From the NCBI GenBank assembly GCA_024691625.1, contig JAILNL010000149.1, positions 1 to 9,520 on the forward strand: DNA of 9,520 nt, written 5' to 3'. The DNA comes from Schwartzia sp. (in: firmicutes). Its GTDB lineage: Bacteria > Bacillota > Negativicutes > Selenomonadales > Selenomonadaceae. This document shows positions 1 through 8,700 of this stretch, piece after piece (the first letter of the stretch is position 1; every line of letters starts with the position of its first letter). The notes beneath the pieces were generated by a model. That model was not told the DNA's origin. It searched no databases and saw only the letters and a list, made by a program, of their open reading frames with translations. The position numbers and the translations under genes are program-made.

Positions 1-1291
1 CCTGCTCAAGCACATTGTTTCTGGTGTATTCCGCCATTTCCGACGCCATATCCGTATCGCGAATGACAGATTCAGAAGACTGCGTGTTTTCCTTTGATAC
101 TATAATATTCGAGGAAGTAAATCCGAGGCGCATTTCCACAGAACCAATCTCTGTCTGTTGATTAAGCGCTTTCTGCAGCGCTGTCTCCACAACGTTGATT
201 GCGGCATTCGCCATTGCCTGAGTGGAAATGTTCAGCTTCGAACCGCTAGTAGATGTAAGTCCTAAAGCCGTGCTGCGCATATCCGAAAAACCAATCTTCA
301 CTGCCTGATTCGCTTTCGTACCTACCTGAAGAACAATGGAATTATCCGGCGAAGGATTCTCAGCTCGAATCACCTCAGTAAAATTATCCAGAATTGCATT
401 CGCATTCTTATTAATATTTCCATAACGGTCTGTGATAGAAATCGTAAGTCCGGAAATCTGTCCTTCAACGCCCTCCACTTCAGCCTGATAAACTACAGCC
501 GCATGATGGTCCGCTGTATATACCTTATTTCCGTGAGCATCCGTTCCAACTACATCGGTAACGTCATCTTTCATTATGATGTCACCAGCACCAAAATCAT
601 CATCATCATAGCCACCGAAAATATCACCTAAAGCCAGCGTCCCGTGCTCCGCTGAATAAACAGGGAATATCTTCGTATGTGTTACCCCTTGTTTAACATA
701 GGAAACCGTAACATTGTCAGATTTATGAATTCCAAGGCTAATCCCGTTATGATCTTTTAATTGAGTTAACAACGTAATACTTGAAGTTGTTTCATCTGGG
801 TCATCACACTCATAAAAACTTTGATTTGCAAACACCGTTTTCGTTCCCGGTTCAATGACCTGACTATTGTGCGAACCATCCAAAAGAATTTTTCCATTGT
901 AGGTTACATTCGCATTATCATCAATCTGGTCAACCATCTGGTCGAACTCGCGCTGGATTGTTGCGCGGTCTGCGTCAGTATTGGTATCGTTCGCAGCGTT
1001 GATGAGCTTTTCCTTCAAGGTTTTGAGAATATCAACTGTGCTTGCCACAGCGCCCTCAGCAACCTTCAGCATGCTGTTACCATTCTGAGTGTTCGCATTA
1101 TCCTGCTCAAGGGAGCGGATCTGCGTGCGCATGCGCTCGGAGATTGCGAGTCCCGATGCATCGTCTGCAGCGCTGTTGATACGCATGCCGGAGGAAAGAC
1201 GCTCCATGCTCTTGCCTTTTGCTTTATTATTCTTATTAAGCGTGTTAATCGTGTTCAACGATTCTTTGTTGTTCTTAATTACCATAGCCAT
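1..1291 (-). CDS. fliC: Flagellin, filament protein (3' end outside window)
   Basis: This is the structural subunit of the flagellar filament, exported by the flagellar type III apparatus. My translation gives 430 codons with no stop before the window edge. Residues 1-140 are a typical flagellin N-terminal D0/D1 domain (RINSAADDASGLAISERMR, then LKVAEGAVASTVDILKTLKEK and DADRATIQREFDQ). Residues from about 328 onward are the C-terminal D1/D0 domain, ending in RDTDMASEMAEYTRNNVLEQ; only a short tail should be missing. Residues of about 141-327 are a variable surface domain with an Asp run at 229-232, and I recognise no fold in it. The ATG at 1291 is chosen because the family starts MAMVIKNN and AAGGAGGAAG lies 5 bases upstream (GGAGG 8 bases upstream). 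It has its own promoter and leader and is separated from the receptor gene by a terminator. The central part is much more AT-rich than the ends. The family call is secure; hag or flaA would be equally valid symbols. Confidence 0.96.
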   Translation of the reverse strand, partial: MAMVIKNNKESLNTINTLNKNNKAKGKSMERLSSGMRINSAADDASGLAISERMRTQIRSLEQDNANTQNGNSMLKVAEGAVASTVDILKTLKEKLINAANDTNTDADRATIQREFDQMVDQIDDNANVTYNGKILLDGSHNSQVIEPGTKTVFANQSFYECDDPDETTSSITLLTQLKDHNGISLGIHKSDNVTVSYVKQGVTHTKIFPVYSAEHGTLALGDIFGGYDDDDFGAGDIIMKDDVTDVVGTDAHGNKVYTADHHAAVVYQAEVEGVEGQISGLTISITDRYGNINKNANAILDNFTEVIRAENPSPDNSIVLQVGTKANQAVKIGFSDMRSTALGLTSTSGSKLNISTQAMANAAINVVETALQKALNQQTEIGSVEMRLGFTSSNIIVSKENTQSSESVIRDTDMASEMAEYTRNNVLEQ

Positions 1292-1296
1292 GATTT

Positions 1297-1306
1297 CTTC
1301 CTCCTT
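1297..1306 (-). promoter_or_regulatory. Flagellin ribosome binding site, possible CsrA site
   Basis: On the minus strand this reads AAGGAGGAAG, a near-perfect Shine-Dalgarno that fixes the flagellin start at 1291. The preceding bases make CAAGGA, which matches the CARGGA core of CsrA binding sites. Ribosome binding is clear; CsrA binding is inferred. Confidence 0.85.
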
Positions 1307-1326
1307 GATCATGAACGGTATCTACT

Positions 1327-1346
1327 GCATTCTGTCCTCAGAATGC
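1327..1346 (-). promoter_or_regulatory. Flagellin leader hairpin with AGGA loop
   Basis: In the flagellin mRNA the bases GCATTCTG and CAGAATGC form a perfect 8-bp stem closing a four-base AGGA loop. It ends about 22 bases before the GGAGG of the ribosome binding site. A GGA displayed in a hairpin loop is the preferred target of the post-transcriptional regulator CsrA, which represses flagellin translation in Bacillus and relatives under control of FliW. The hairpin is seen directly; the regulatory role is inferred. A simple mRNA-stabilising stem is the main alternative. Confidence 0.6.
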
Positions 1347-1371
1347 CTGCCCGCTAAATTCTTCTACTTAT

Positions 1372-1398
1372 ACATCGGCCATAAATGAAATATCTTAA
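1372..1398 (-). promoter_or_regulatory. Probable sigma-28 (FliA/SigD) flagellin promoter
   Basis: The minus strand has GCCGATGT at 1379-1372, one or two bases from the flagellar sigma-28 -10 element (GCCGATAA). A weaker -35-like TTAA at 1398-1395 lies 15 bases upstream, the usual spacing to the TAAA core; TAAG at 1397-1394 is an alternative with 14. Transcription would start near 1365 and give a leader of about 74 bases. Flagellin genes are classic late genes driven by this factor, which supports the call. The -35 match is imperfect. Confidence 0.7.
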
Positions 1399-1408
1399 GC
1401 AATTATTT

Positions 1409-1429
1409 AAAAATTTTATAAAAATTTTT
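1409..1429 (-). promoter_or_regulatory. A/T tract upstream of flagellin promoter (UP-like)
   Basis: Two phased A5T4/A5T5 blocks lie immediately upstream of the -35 region, at about -45 to -64 from the predicted start. Such tracts bind the C-terminal domain of the RNA polymerase alpha subunit and raise promoter strength, as would suit a highly expressed flagellin. The composition and position are seen; the function is inferred. Confidence 0.4.
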
Positions 1430-1461
1430 CTTTTATTTCCTTATCAGGACTCAAGTCGCAC

Positions 1462-1502
1462 AAAAAAACACCTCCCAATGACCTTAATCATCAGGAGGTG
1501 TT
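1462..1502 (-). terminator. Rho-independent terminator after double-Cache receptor
   Basis: On the minus strand AACACCTCC (1502-1494) pairs with GGAGGTGTT (1475-1467). The stem continues through six more pairs, two of them G-U, to about 15 bp with a six-base loop at 1482-1487, and is followed by a run of T. It lies about 40 bases after the stop codon at 1543-1545. There is no T run on the other strand, so it acts leftward and insulates flagellin from receptor transcription. Confidence 0.9.
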
Positions 1503-1542
1503 CGTTGTTATTTACATGGAAAACCCAAACACTATTAAGCGT

Positions 1543-3615
1543 TTAGAATCTGAATCGGCTGGATTCTTTCTGGAGGTCTTCTGCCATACTGGAGAGGTGG
1601 TGGCTGGAAGCCGCAATCTCTTCCATGGAAGCGGACTGCTCTTCTGTAGCAGCCGAGATAGATGTGATGTTCTCCGTGACCTTCTTCGTGGAGCGCTCGA
1701 CATCTTCTGCGTCCGCAAGAACTCCTTTGCTCTTTTCAGCAACCTTGGTAGCATTGACTGCAGATTCTTTTACCATGTCATCTACGATGCGGATGTGGTC
1801 GGCAATGAGTTTGAACTGTTTGCCTGCGTCCTCAACTGCTTCGCTGCCGACACGAACTTTTTCTGTGCCTGCCGTCATGCTTTCAACAGCCTGTACTGTG
1901 ACCTGCTGGACTCCGCCAATCTTTTCAGCGATTTCCTGAGCTGCTTCAGCAGACTGTTCAGCCAGCTTGCGGACTTCGTCAGCGACGACGGAGAATCCGC
2001 GGCCCTGTTCACCGGCACGGGCAGCCTCGATAGCTGCGTTGAGTGCAAGGAGGTTCGTCTGCTCTGCGATGCTCTTGATAGTGCCGACAATCTCTCCGAT
2101 TTCTTCGGAACGGCGTCCGAGTTCCCCGACAGCCTTCGCGGAATCGTTGACTGTGTTGAACACGTCACGAATCTGCTCAACAGCGGACTCAATAGCATTG
2201 ACGCCATCGAGGGCGGCCTGACCTGCTTTGCCGGAGGATTTGCTGATTTCCTCGGAGGATGTTGCGATATTAGTTACCTGATCAGCCATATCGCGGATAT
2301 TATCGACCATGCCGTTCATGGTTTCATTCTGCTTGGTAGCAGATTCTGCGATATCTCCGACACTCTCGGCTACGTGAGTGATAGTCTGCGCTACCTGCTC
2401 GACACCCTGAGACATCTGTGCTGAGGAGTTGAATACTTCATCAGAGCTGCCTTTAATCTTGCTGAGAAGATTTTTGAGCTGCTTCGTCATCTGATTGAAG
2501 GACTCTGCAAGGTGTCCGATTTCGTCATCAGATTCGATTTGCAAATCTTCCTGACGAAGGTCACCCTTCGCAATGCGCTCTGCCGAAGCTTCGAGCCCTC
2601 TGAGCGGAGCAACGATGATATTGGAAATCCACATCGTTGCGAAGAAAATCAGAACCAGAGCAACTACAAGCACAACCACGAGAATCTTGCGCATGTTGTT
2701 AACATCGGCCATAAGCTGGGATTTGTCAACGACTGTCACGTATTTGTAGCCTGTCTCATTTGAGCTGTAAACATTTACAATCTTGGATGTTCCGTCCAGG
2801 CTGATTTCCTTGAGTCCCTTTGCATTCGTATCCAAAGAAGCAATATCGCCAAGCTCTGACTCAGCAAGCTTCTTGAAGTTTGCATCAGGATGCTTCGGAT
2901 CGGCAATGATGACATTATCCGAATCAAGCATCATGATATAACCGGTCTCGCCGATCTTAATCTCGCTAATCATGTTTGTCACGACCGGAAGGTCGATGTT
3001 GATACCGAGAACGCCAAGCGGCTGACCGCTCATGCTCTTAACTGTAGCGAAGATACCGACCGTCGGGGTACCTTTGGACGTCTTGAAAGGTTTCGTGATA
3101 CGTACGGCATTGACATCTGCCATGCTGTCTTTGAACCAGCTGCGTTTACGGGAATCATAACCCTTTTTGCGCTTTACTGCCGGATACTGGAGGTAACCGC
3201 CATCAGTCGTACCATAGCTGACTACCGAGATAGACTCCTTATGCGACTCGGCAAGACGCTGGAACAGCTGATAAGCCTGCAGCTCGAAGCCGCCTTTAGC
3301 CTGCGGGTCCATAGCAATCATACCGTCAGCGCCTGCAGCGCCGTCAATGTAGACTGTGATGTTACCGCCGTTTCTCAGAATCGGATCATTTGCCATGTTC
3401 ACAACGCTGTCACGCAAACCGCGCAGGAACAAATCCATTGAAGCGTCAACCTGTATTGCCTGCAGAGTTGTCTCCTCTTCAAAGCTTTCCATCTGACTTT
3501 TTGTTATGACGCGGTCCAATACAACACCCAAAACCAACATCACAACAACAAAGAGCACCGAAATTAGCACCATAATTTTCTTTTTGACGCTAAACCGTGA
3601 TAAAATATCTCCCAT
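1543..3615 (-). CDS. Methyl-accepting chemotaxis protein, double-Cache sensor
   Basis: This is a 690-residue membrane chemoreceptor that signals to CheA/CheW. In order: a short cytoplasmic start, TM1 at about 13-34, an extracytoplasmic dCache_1 sensor at about 36-298, TM2 at about 310-330, HAMP to about 384, then a methyl-accepting coiled coil whose hairpin tip is [20 protein letters not shown] (521-540). The sensor has the family motif YDSRKRSWF (153-161). It keeps Tyr153, Arg158 and Trp160 but not the full amino-acid-binding set. The C-terminus ends in ESSRFRF with no CheR-docking pentapeptide. The ATG at 3615 is supported by AAGGAGAG seven bases upstream. It follows the second receptor by 122 bases and has a terminator after it. 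I see no convincing promoter in that gap, so co-transcription with the upstream receptor is possible. The ligand is unknown. Confidence 0.95.
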   Translation of the reverse strand: MGDILSRFSVKKKIMVLISVLFVVVMLVLGVVLDRVITKSQMESFEEETTLQAIQVDASMDLFLRGLRDSVVNMANDPILRNGGNITVYIDGAAGADGMIAMDPQAKGGFELQAYQLFQRLAESHKESISVVSYGTTDGGYLQYPAVKRKKGYDSRKRSWFKDSMADVNAVRITKPFKTSKGTPTVGIFATVKSMSGQPLGVLGINIDLPVVTNMISEIKIGETGYIMMLDSDNVIIADPKHPDANFKKLAESELGDIASLDTNAKGLKEISLDGTSKIVNVYSSNETGYKYVTVVDKSQLMADVNNMRKILVVVLVVALVLIFFATMWISNIIVAPLRGLEASAERIAKGDLRQEDLQIESDDEIGHLAESFNQMTKQLKNLLSKIKGSSDEVFNSSAQMSQGVEQVAQTITHVAESVGDIAESATKQNETMNGMVDNIRDMADQVTNIATSSEEISKSSGKAGQAALDGVNAIESAVEQIRDVFNTVNDSAKAVGELGRRSEEIGEIVGTIKSIAEQTNLLALNAAIEAARAGEQGRGFSVVADEVRKLAEQSAEAAQEIAEKIGGVQQVTVQAVESMTAGTEKVRVGSEAVEDAGKQFKLIADHIRIVDDMVKESAVNATKVAEKSKGVLADAEDVERSTKKVTENITSISAATEEQSASMEEIAASSHHLSSMAEDLQKESSRFRF

Positions 3616-3675
3616 TCCACATCTCTCCTTATTCTAACAACAAAATTCCAATTACATACCTTCAACTTATAAACA

Positions 3676-3739
3676 GAGTCCTTGATGCAACGAAAGGGAA
3701 CGCGCTGCGCAGGAGCGATGGGTTCCTTTCACCGGACTC
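3676..3739 (-). other. Nested inverted repeats between the two receptor genes
   Basis: Three nested complementary pairs occur in the gap: an outer 6-bp pair (3676-3681 with 3734-3739, overlapping the upstream stop codon), a 9-bp stem with one bulge (3692-3701 with 3722-3730), and an inner 4-bp pair (3703-3706 with 3714-3717). Transcribed leftward this would fold into one long hairpin. No T run follows, so it is not a standard terminator. It could be an mRNA-processing or stability element between co-transcribed genes, a leaky Rho-dependent stop, or a structured leader. I do not recognise a known riboswitch. Confidence 0.5.
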
Positions 3740-5537
3740 AGGTTTTGAATTTTATTACTACTTCCTGGAGGTCTCCTGCCATCTCGGAAAGCTTGCGGCT
3801 TGCCGCTGCAATCTCATGCATGGAGGCCGTCTGCTCTTCCGTTGCTGCCGATACAGATTCTGCCTCGGATGCAACGCTTCTGCTCTTCTCATCAATGGAT
3901 TCGATGGCTTCTGTGATATGGTCTGCCCCTCCTTTGAGGTTTTTAACCAGCTCTGCCATGTGTTCTGAATCCGTTGCTACCTGAGATACCATCTTCACGA
4001 TTTCATTAAATGTAGAGCCCGCGCTGTCGACGGCTACTGTTCCTCCATCGACTTTTTCAATGCCCTGTTGCATTACATCAACAGCATTTTGGGACTCCTG
4101 CTGAATACCATGAATGAGGTTTGCAATCTCTCCTGCCTGCTCCCGGGACTGCTCAGCAAGCTTTCTGACCTCGTCTGCTACAACAGCAAATCCACGGCCA
4201 TGCTCTCCGGCACGTGCAGCCTCAATTGCCGCGTTGAGTGCAAGCAGATTCGTCTGCTCAGCAATAGACGAGATAGCGTCTACGATAGCACCAATCTCTT
4301 TCGAGGATTCGCCAAGTTCTCCGATAACCCTGGCCGTCTCGCCAACTGCTTCCTTGATTTCCTTCATCTGCTGAACGGCCTCGCTGATGGTCGCGCCGCC
4401 GTTTGCTGCCGCGTCGCTTGTCCTTTGAATCTGCTCTGTTGCTCCCTTCAGACGATCAGCAAAGTCATCCATATATTTCTGCAGATTTTCCGACTGCTCG
4501 GCTGCGCTGGCAACCAATGTAGTCTGCTCCGCACATGCGCTTGCAACATTTACAACGGAATTCGCAACGGACTCGCTGACCTCTGAGGACTGCTCCGCGC
4601 TTGATGTGAGCTCCTCAGAAGAAGATGCCACATATTCCGACGACTCGCTGATTTTTTTCATAAGCGTGCTGACATTGCCACGCATTTTCGCCATGGCGCT
4701 GGCCATAGATCCGAGCTCATCAGGACGCTCCATAAGTTCCTGTTCCATTTCAGGATTGCTGTTTTTCTTGCAGAAGTCACCGCCGCCCATAGCTGTAAGA
4801 CGTTCCTCAACATACTGCAGCGGTTTCGAAATACGTACGCCGGTCCAAAAAGCAAATGCGCTGAACACGACAATAAGGACGACAAGGCATACGAGCATTT
4901 GAATCAGCTGACTCCGGAGTGCCGCGGCGCCTTCCGCTTCTTTTGCCGCACACATTTCATCAATATCGTCAATCCATACGCCTGTACCGAGAACCCAATG
5001 ATACGGCTTATATTCGACAGTATAGTTGCGCTTTGGAAGCGGTGTTGACTCGCCGGGCTTTGCAAACATCAGGTCCGTAAATCCGCCGCCTTCCTTTTTG
5101 CCGTTCTGAATCATTTCCTGAATGAAAAGACGTCCGCTGGGGTCTTTCGAGCCTATACGGGATTTTCCTTCTGTATCGCGTCCAAGCAGGACGACATTGA
5201 CACCCTGATCCGTATCAATCCAGAAGTATCCTTTTCCGTCATCGTAACGCATGTCCCGCACAAGGTCGGCAGCGGCTTTTTTCGCCTGCTCTTCGGTCAT
5301 TTTTCCGGCAAGCTGCTGCTTGTGCATCTGGTCAATGACACTGACAGCAATTTCCGTTTCCTGCTTCAGTCTCATTTCGACAGCTGCTTCAGCTTCCTTA
5401 CGAAAGGCCTTGATATCCTGCTCTTTCTTCTGAACCATTTCGTACGTAGAAAACGCACCCAAAACAAGCATCGAAAAGACCGATACGCCAACGATGATTA
5501 CAATGAATCGCGTCTTCATTGAAGAAAAACTAAACAT
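3738..5537 (-). CDS. Methyl-accepting chemotaxis protein, single-Cache sensor
   Basis: This is a 599-residue chemoreceptor. TM1 lies at about 10-30, an extracytoplasmic sCache_2 sensor at about 35-195, TM2 at about 211-232, HAMP to about 294, then the methyl-accepting coiled coil with tip [20 protein letters not shown] (431-450). The sensor carries the signature [18 protein letters not shown] (104-121) and ends in [15 protein letters not shown] (179-193). The GRDTEGKSR stretch replaces the HP...GK loop of many sCache_2 proteins. I know this variant from other Firmicutes but not its ligand. There is no CheR pentapeptide at the C-terminus. The ATG at 5537 has AAGGGGAGGG seven bases upstream; the later ATG at 5519 has no such site. 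It is the first gene after the efflux-pump terminator, so it should have its own promoter in the 229-base gap, and it may be transcribed on into the next receptor. Confidence 0.95.
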   Translation of the reverse strand: MFSFSSMKTRFIVIIVGVSVFSMLVLGAFSTYEMVQKKEQDIKAFRKEAEAAVEMRLKQETEIAVSVIDQMHKQQLAGKMTEEQAKKAAADLVRDMRYDDGKGYFWIDTDQGVNVVLLGRDTEGKSRIGSKDPSGRLFIQEMIQNGKKEGGGFTDLMFAKPGESTPLPKRNYTVEYKPYHWVLGTGVWIDDIDEMCAAKEAEGAAALRSQLIQMLVCLVVLIVVFSAFAFWTGVRISKPLQYVEERLTAMGGGDFCKKNSNPEMEQELMERPDELGSMASAMAKMRGNVSTLMKKISESSEYVASSSEELTSSAEQSSEVSESVANSVVNVASACAEQTTLVASAAEQSENLQKYMDDFADRLKGATEQIQRTSDAAANGGATISEAVQQMKEIKEAVGETARVIGELGESSKEIGAIVDAISSIAEQTNLLALNAAIEAARAGEHGRGFAVVADEVRKLAEQSREQAGEIANLIHGIQQESQNAVDVMQQGIEKVDGGTVAVDSAGSTFNEIVKMVSQVATDSEHMAELVKNLKGGADHITEAIESIDEKSRSVASEAESVSAATEEQTASMHEIAAASRKLSEMAGDLQEVVIKFKT

Positions 5538-5608
5538 TGCACAACCCTCCCCTTCAAAATACCTTCATATTTTTTATCACGCCTGTACTCAGACAGAAAA
5601 TATATTTT

Positions 5609-5637
5609 AAATCAGGTCATCCGGCTGTACCTGATTT
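5609..5637 (-). repeat. Perfect 9-bp inverted repeat upstream of receptor gene
   Basis: AAATCAGGT and ACCTGATTT are exact complements separated by 11 bases, about 70 bases before the receptor start at 5537. If the TATAAT at 5655-5650 is the -10 element, the repeat covers the first bases of the transcript. It could then be a repressor operator or a 5' stem-loop. It is followed by A/T-rich DNA rather than a clean T run, so I do not call it a terminator. Confidence 0.55.
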
Positions 5638-5649
5638 TATGAAATTACG

Positions 5650-5655
5650 ATTATA
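5650..5655 (-). promoter_or_regulatory. Possible sigma-70 type -10 box for receptor gene
   Basis: The minus strand reads TATAAT, the exact -10 consensus, in the gap between the pump terminator and the receptor gene. Seventeen bases upstream the -35 position reads TCGAAT, which matches TTGACA at only three positions. In A/T-rich DNA a TATAAT can occur by chance, so this is a weak call. I found no good sigma-28 promoter for this gene. Confidence 0.3.
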
Positions 5656-5721
5656 AAACCCTTACTGATATAATTCGATATGACATAAAAAAATCCTTCT
5701 TATTTTTAATGAATAAATTTA

Positions 5722-5761
5722 TAAAAAAAATAAAATCGGCCGTACATGTACGACCGATTTT
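5722..5761 (-). terminator. Rho-independent terminator of the efflux operon
   Basis: Five bases after the pump stop codon, AAAATCGGTCGTA and TACGGCCGATTTT form a 13-bp stem with one G-U pair and a CATG loop. A run of eight T lies close behind it on the minus strand. This is a strong terminator that separates efflux genes from chemoreceptor genes. The opposite strand also has a T-rich tail, so it may work weakly in both directions. Confidence 0.93.
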
Positions 5762-5766
5762 ATTCT

Positions 5767-8700
5767 TTATTTCATATCAGAATTTTTCCTGCTTTTCCAC
5801 TGATGAAGCATATCATAGATTACAGGGACAACGACGAGTGTCAAAATCGTAGAGGTAATTACACCGCCAATGATAGCATGTGCCATAGGAGCACGTGCCT
5901 CCGCGCCCTGCCCGATTCCCAGTGCAATAGGCAGCATACCCAGCAGTGTTGACATGGTTGTCATTATAATAGGACGAAGACGCAGACTGCCTGCTTCGGC
6001 AAGAGCCTCATGGCAGCCAACTCCCTGCTCCATCCGCTGTTTTGCAAACTCAATCAAAAGAATCGCATTTTTTGTTACAAGCCCCATGAGCATCATGATA
6101 CCAATAAGGGAAACAAGACTCAGCTCACTGCCTGCAATAAAGAGTCCGCCAAGGGCGCCAATCATCGCAAACGGCAGTGAAAACATGATAGCAAACGGTT
6201 CACTGTAGCTTTCAAACTGTGCCGCGAGAATCATGAAAATAAATGCCGCCGCCATAAAAAGCGCCGTCCTCATATTGGAAAAGGAATCGTCCATATCATT
6301 TCCGGCACCCGCCTGTCCTATATGGTATCCGACCGGCAGCTGCATTTTTTCTATTTTCTCAAAAAAAGCCTCATTTGCCTCGCCCATGGAAACACCTTCT
6401 GTATTTGCGGTAATGCGTATTTCCTTCTGGCGGTCATATCGCCGTATATCACTTGCACTTGTCGCATATTGCCAGTTTACAACCTGAGATAACGGTACGA
6501 GCATTGTTCTCCCGTCTGTCTGTTTATCACTCGGCACATAGACATGACGCAGCATTTCTGCACTGCTCCGTCCATTTTCCGCTAAGCGCATACGGATATC
6601 AACACGCTCATCTTTATCATCAAACTTTCCCACAAGCGATCCGTTAAGCATAGTCTGCATTGTCGAGCCCACGGTACCCGCAGAAACTCCTATGTCATTT
6701 GCTCTGTCTTCAAGAAGCTTGAGCTTCAGATTTGGCATACCGGCATTATATGTTGATTCGATATCACGGATTCCCGGAACAGTTTCAAGTTCCTTCCATA
6801 CTTCTTCTGCAATGGGGACAAGGCCTTCCGATGATGGGCCTGTTATGGATATTGAAACGGGTTTATCATCGCCCTCCACAAAATCTGCACGAACGCCCGG
6901 AATTTCATTAAAGCGTTTTCGTACAACAGAAATTACCTCTTTCTGCGAAAGCTCACGTTCTTTCTTCGGTGAAAGCGTTACAAAAAGCTCATGTTTTCTG
7001 TTTCCCGTAGTCGCATATACATGCTTCACTTCGGGTATTGCTTTCAGCTCTTCCGTGAGCATTTTTGACTGCTCGTCCATCTTTTCAACAGTCGTATCTG
7101 ATGATGCCTGTACCTTGACCGTAAACTGCCCCTGGTCTGTCGACGGCATAAATGTAGACCCCAAAAACGGCAGAATGCACAGACTGAGTATGAACAGCGC
7201 CATAGCTCCGCCAAGAACTCTGAGACGGTATCCTGTCAAAATTTTAAGCAGAAGATTTCCATACCACTTTGTCACAGGCTCAAAGGAGTTCTGCCAGCGG
7301 TGCCACGATTTCTCCAAAAATTTAGGCATTCCTGTTTCCCCGACAGGCAGATAATTTGCCGCCATCATAGGAGTCAGGGTAAATGACACAAACAGCGATA
7401 CCAGCACCGCAAAGGCGATGGAAAGTCCAAATTCCTTGAACATCTGACCGTCGATGCCCGACATAAATCCCACAGGCAGAAAGACCGCCGCAACGGTAAA
7501 TGTCGTTGCCATTACTGCAAGCGCAATTTCCTTTGATGCGTCTGCCGCTGCCTGCTTGGCTGATTTACCCATCTGCTTGTGTCTTATGATATTTTCAACA
7601 ACAACAATCGCGTCATCTATAAGCAGTCCTACAGAAAGCGACAATCCCAAAAGCGACATGCTGTTGATGGAAAAGCCCGCGATTTTCATAAAAAGGAATG
7701 TTGAGGCAACAGAGGCAGGTATAGCCAGCGCACTGATGACTGTGCTGCGCCAGTCTCCCAAAAACCAAAACACGATAAGTACCGCAAATATGCTGCCAAG
7801 TATGAGGTCAGTCCATACCTCCTCAATGGAGTCATCAACGCGTTTTGCATCATCACGTACCAGATGAAGCTCCATTCCCTCGGGCATAGAGGTCTTTAAA
7901 TTTTCAATTACCTGTTTGACACCCTGTGCAACTTTGACGGTGTTTCCTCCGGACTGCTTGCCGATAGCAATACCGACTGCAGGTTTGCCGTCGTACCTGG
8001 CTGTCGTCGTCAAATCCTTTACTGTATCTTTGACTGTACCAATCTGCCAAAAATAAATCGGCATTCCGTCGCGGGTACCGACAATTACGGAGTCAAATTC
8101 CGCAAGCGATTCAAAGCTTCCCGCAGTACGCACAGACAGCTCTCTTTGGCTGTCATTGAGCTTTCCTGCAGGTATATCCTGATTTACCAGCTTAAACTGC
8201 TGTCCGACCTCCGCAACAGACAATCCAAAGGAGTTAAGCTTATCCAAGTCAAGCAGCAGCTGCACCTCCCGCTCAAGACTGCCGCTTACGGTTACCTTTC
8301 CTACTCCCTCGACCTTTTGAATGTTCGGTTTAAGAACATCATCTACAAATACAGTCATTTCCCTGAGGCTGGCAGTCTCAGAGGTCATGGCAATGGTGAC
8401 GACTGCCTGTGCATTCATATCAAAACGTGAGATTACCGGTTCTTTGACGGTGTCCGGCAGCTCACCCCGAATCGCGTTTACCTTGTCGCGAACCTCCTGC
8501 GCAGCTTCTGCGGGATTAACGCCAAAGTTAAACTCGACATTGATTTCAGCCTCACCCTCACGGGAGGACGATTCTATATGCTTGACGCCCCTTGCTTCAC
8601 TGACAGCTTCCTCTACCTTTTGCGTGACCTGGGTTTCAACCTGATCCGGCTGTGCGCCCTCATACGTAATAGAAATAGACACATAAGGCAGACTTGTATC

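Noticed and set aside
596..607. Four tandem GAT codons in flagellin as a phase-variation repeat
   Set aside because: A trinucleotide unit cannot shift the frame and four copies is too short for slippage switching; it simply encodes an Asp run.
821..1388. Plus-strand open frames opposite flagellin
   Set aside because: They overlap the conserved flagellin N-terminal domain and leader in antisense and resemble no family.
1498..2424. A 308-codon open frame on the plus strand
   Set aside because: It runs antisense to the coiled-coil part of the double-Cache receptor, has a Cys/Phe/Leu-rich low-quality composition, no family resemblance, and starts inside the terminator hairpin region. It is a shadow of the real gene.
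3676..3739. Intrinsic terminator after the single-Cache receptor
   Set aside because: The stem is not followed by a T run on the minus strand, so it is listed only as a structured repeat.
5666..5674. Extended -10 box (TGATATAAT) on the plus strand
   Set aside because: There is no gene on the plus strand for it to serve and no -35 match; it is probably chance in A/T-rich DNA.
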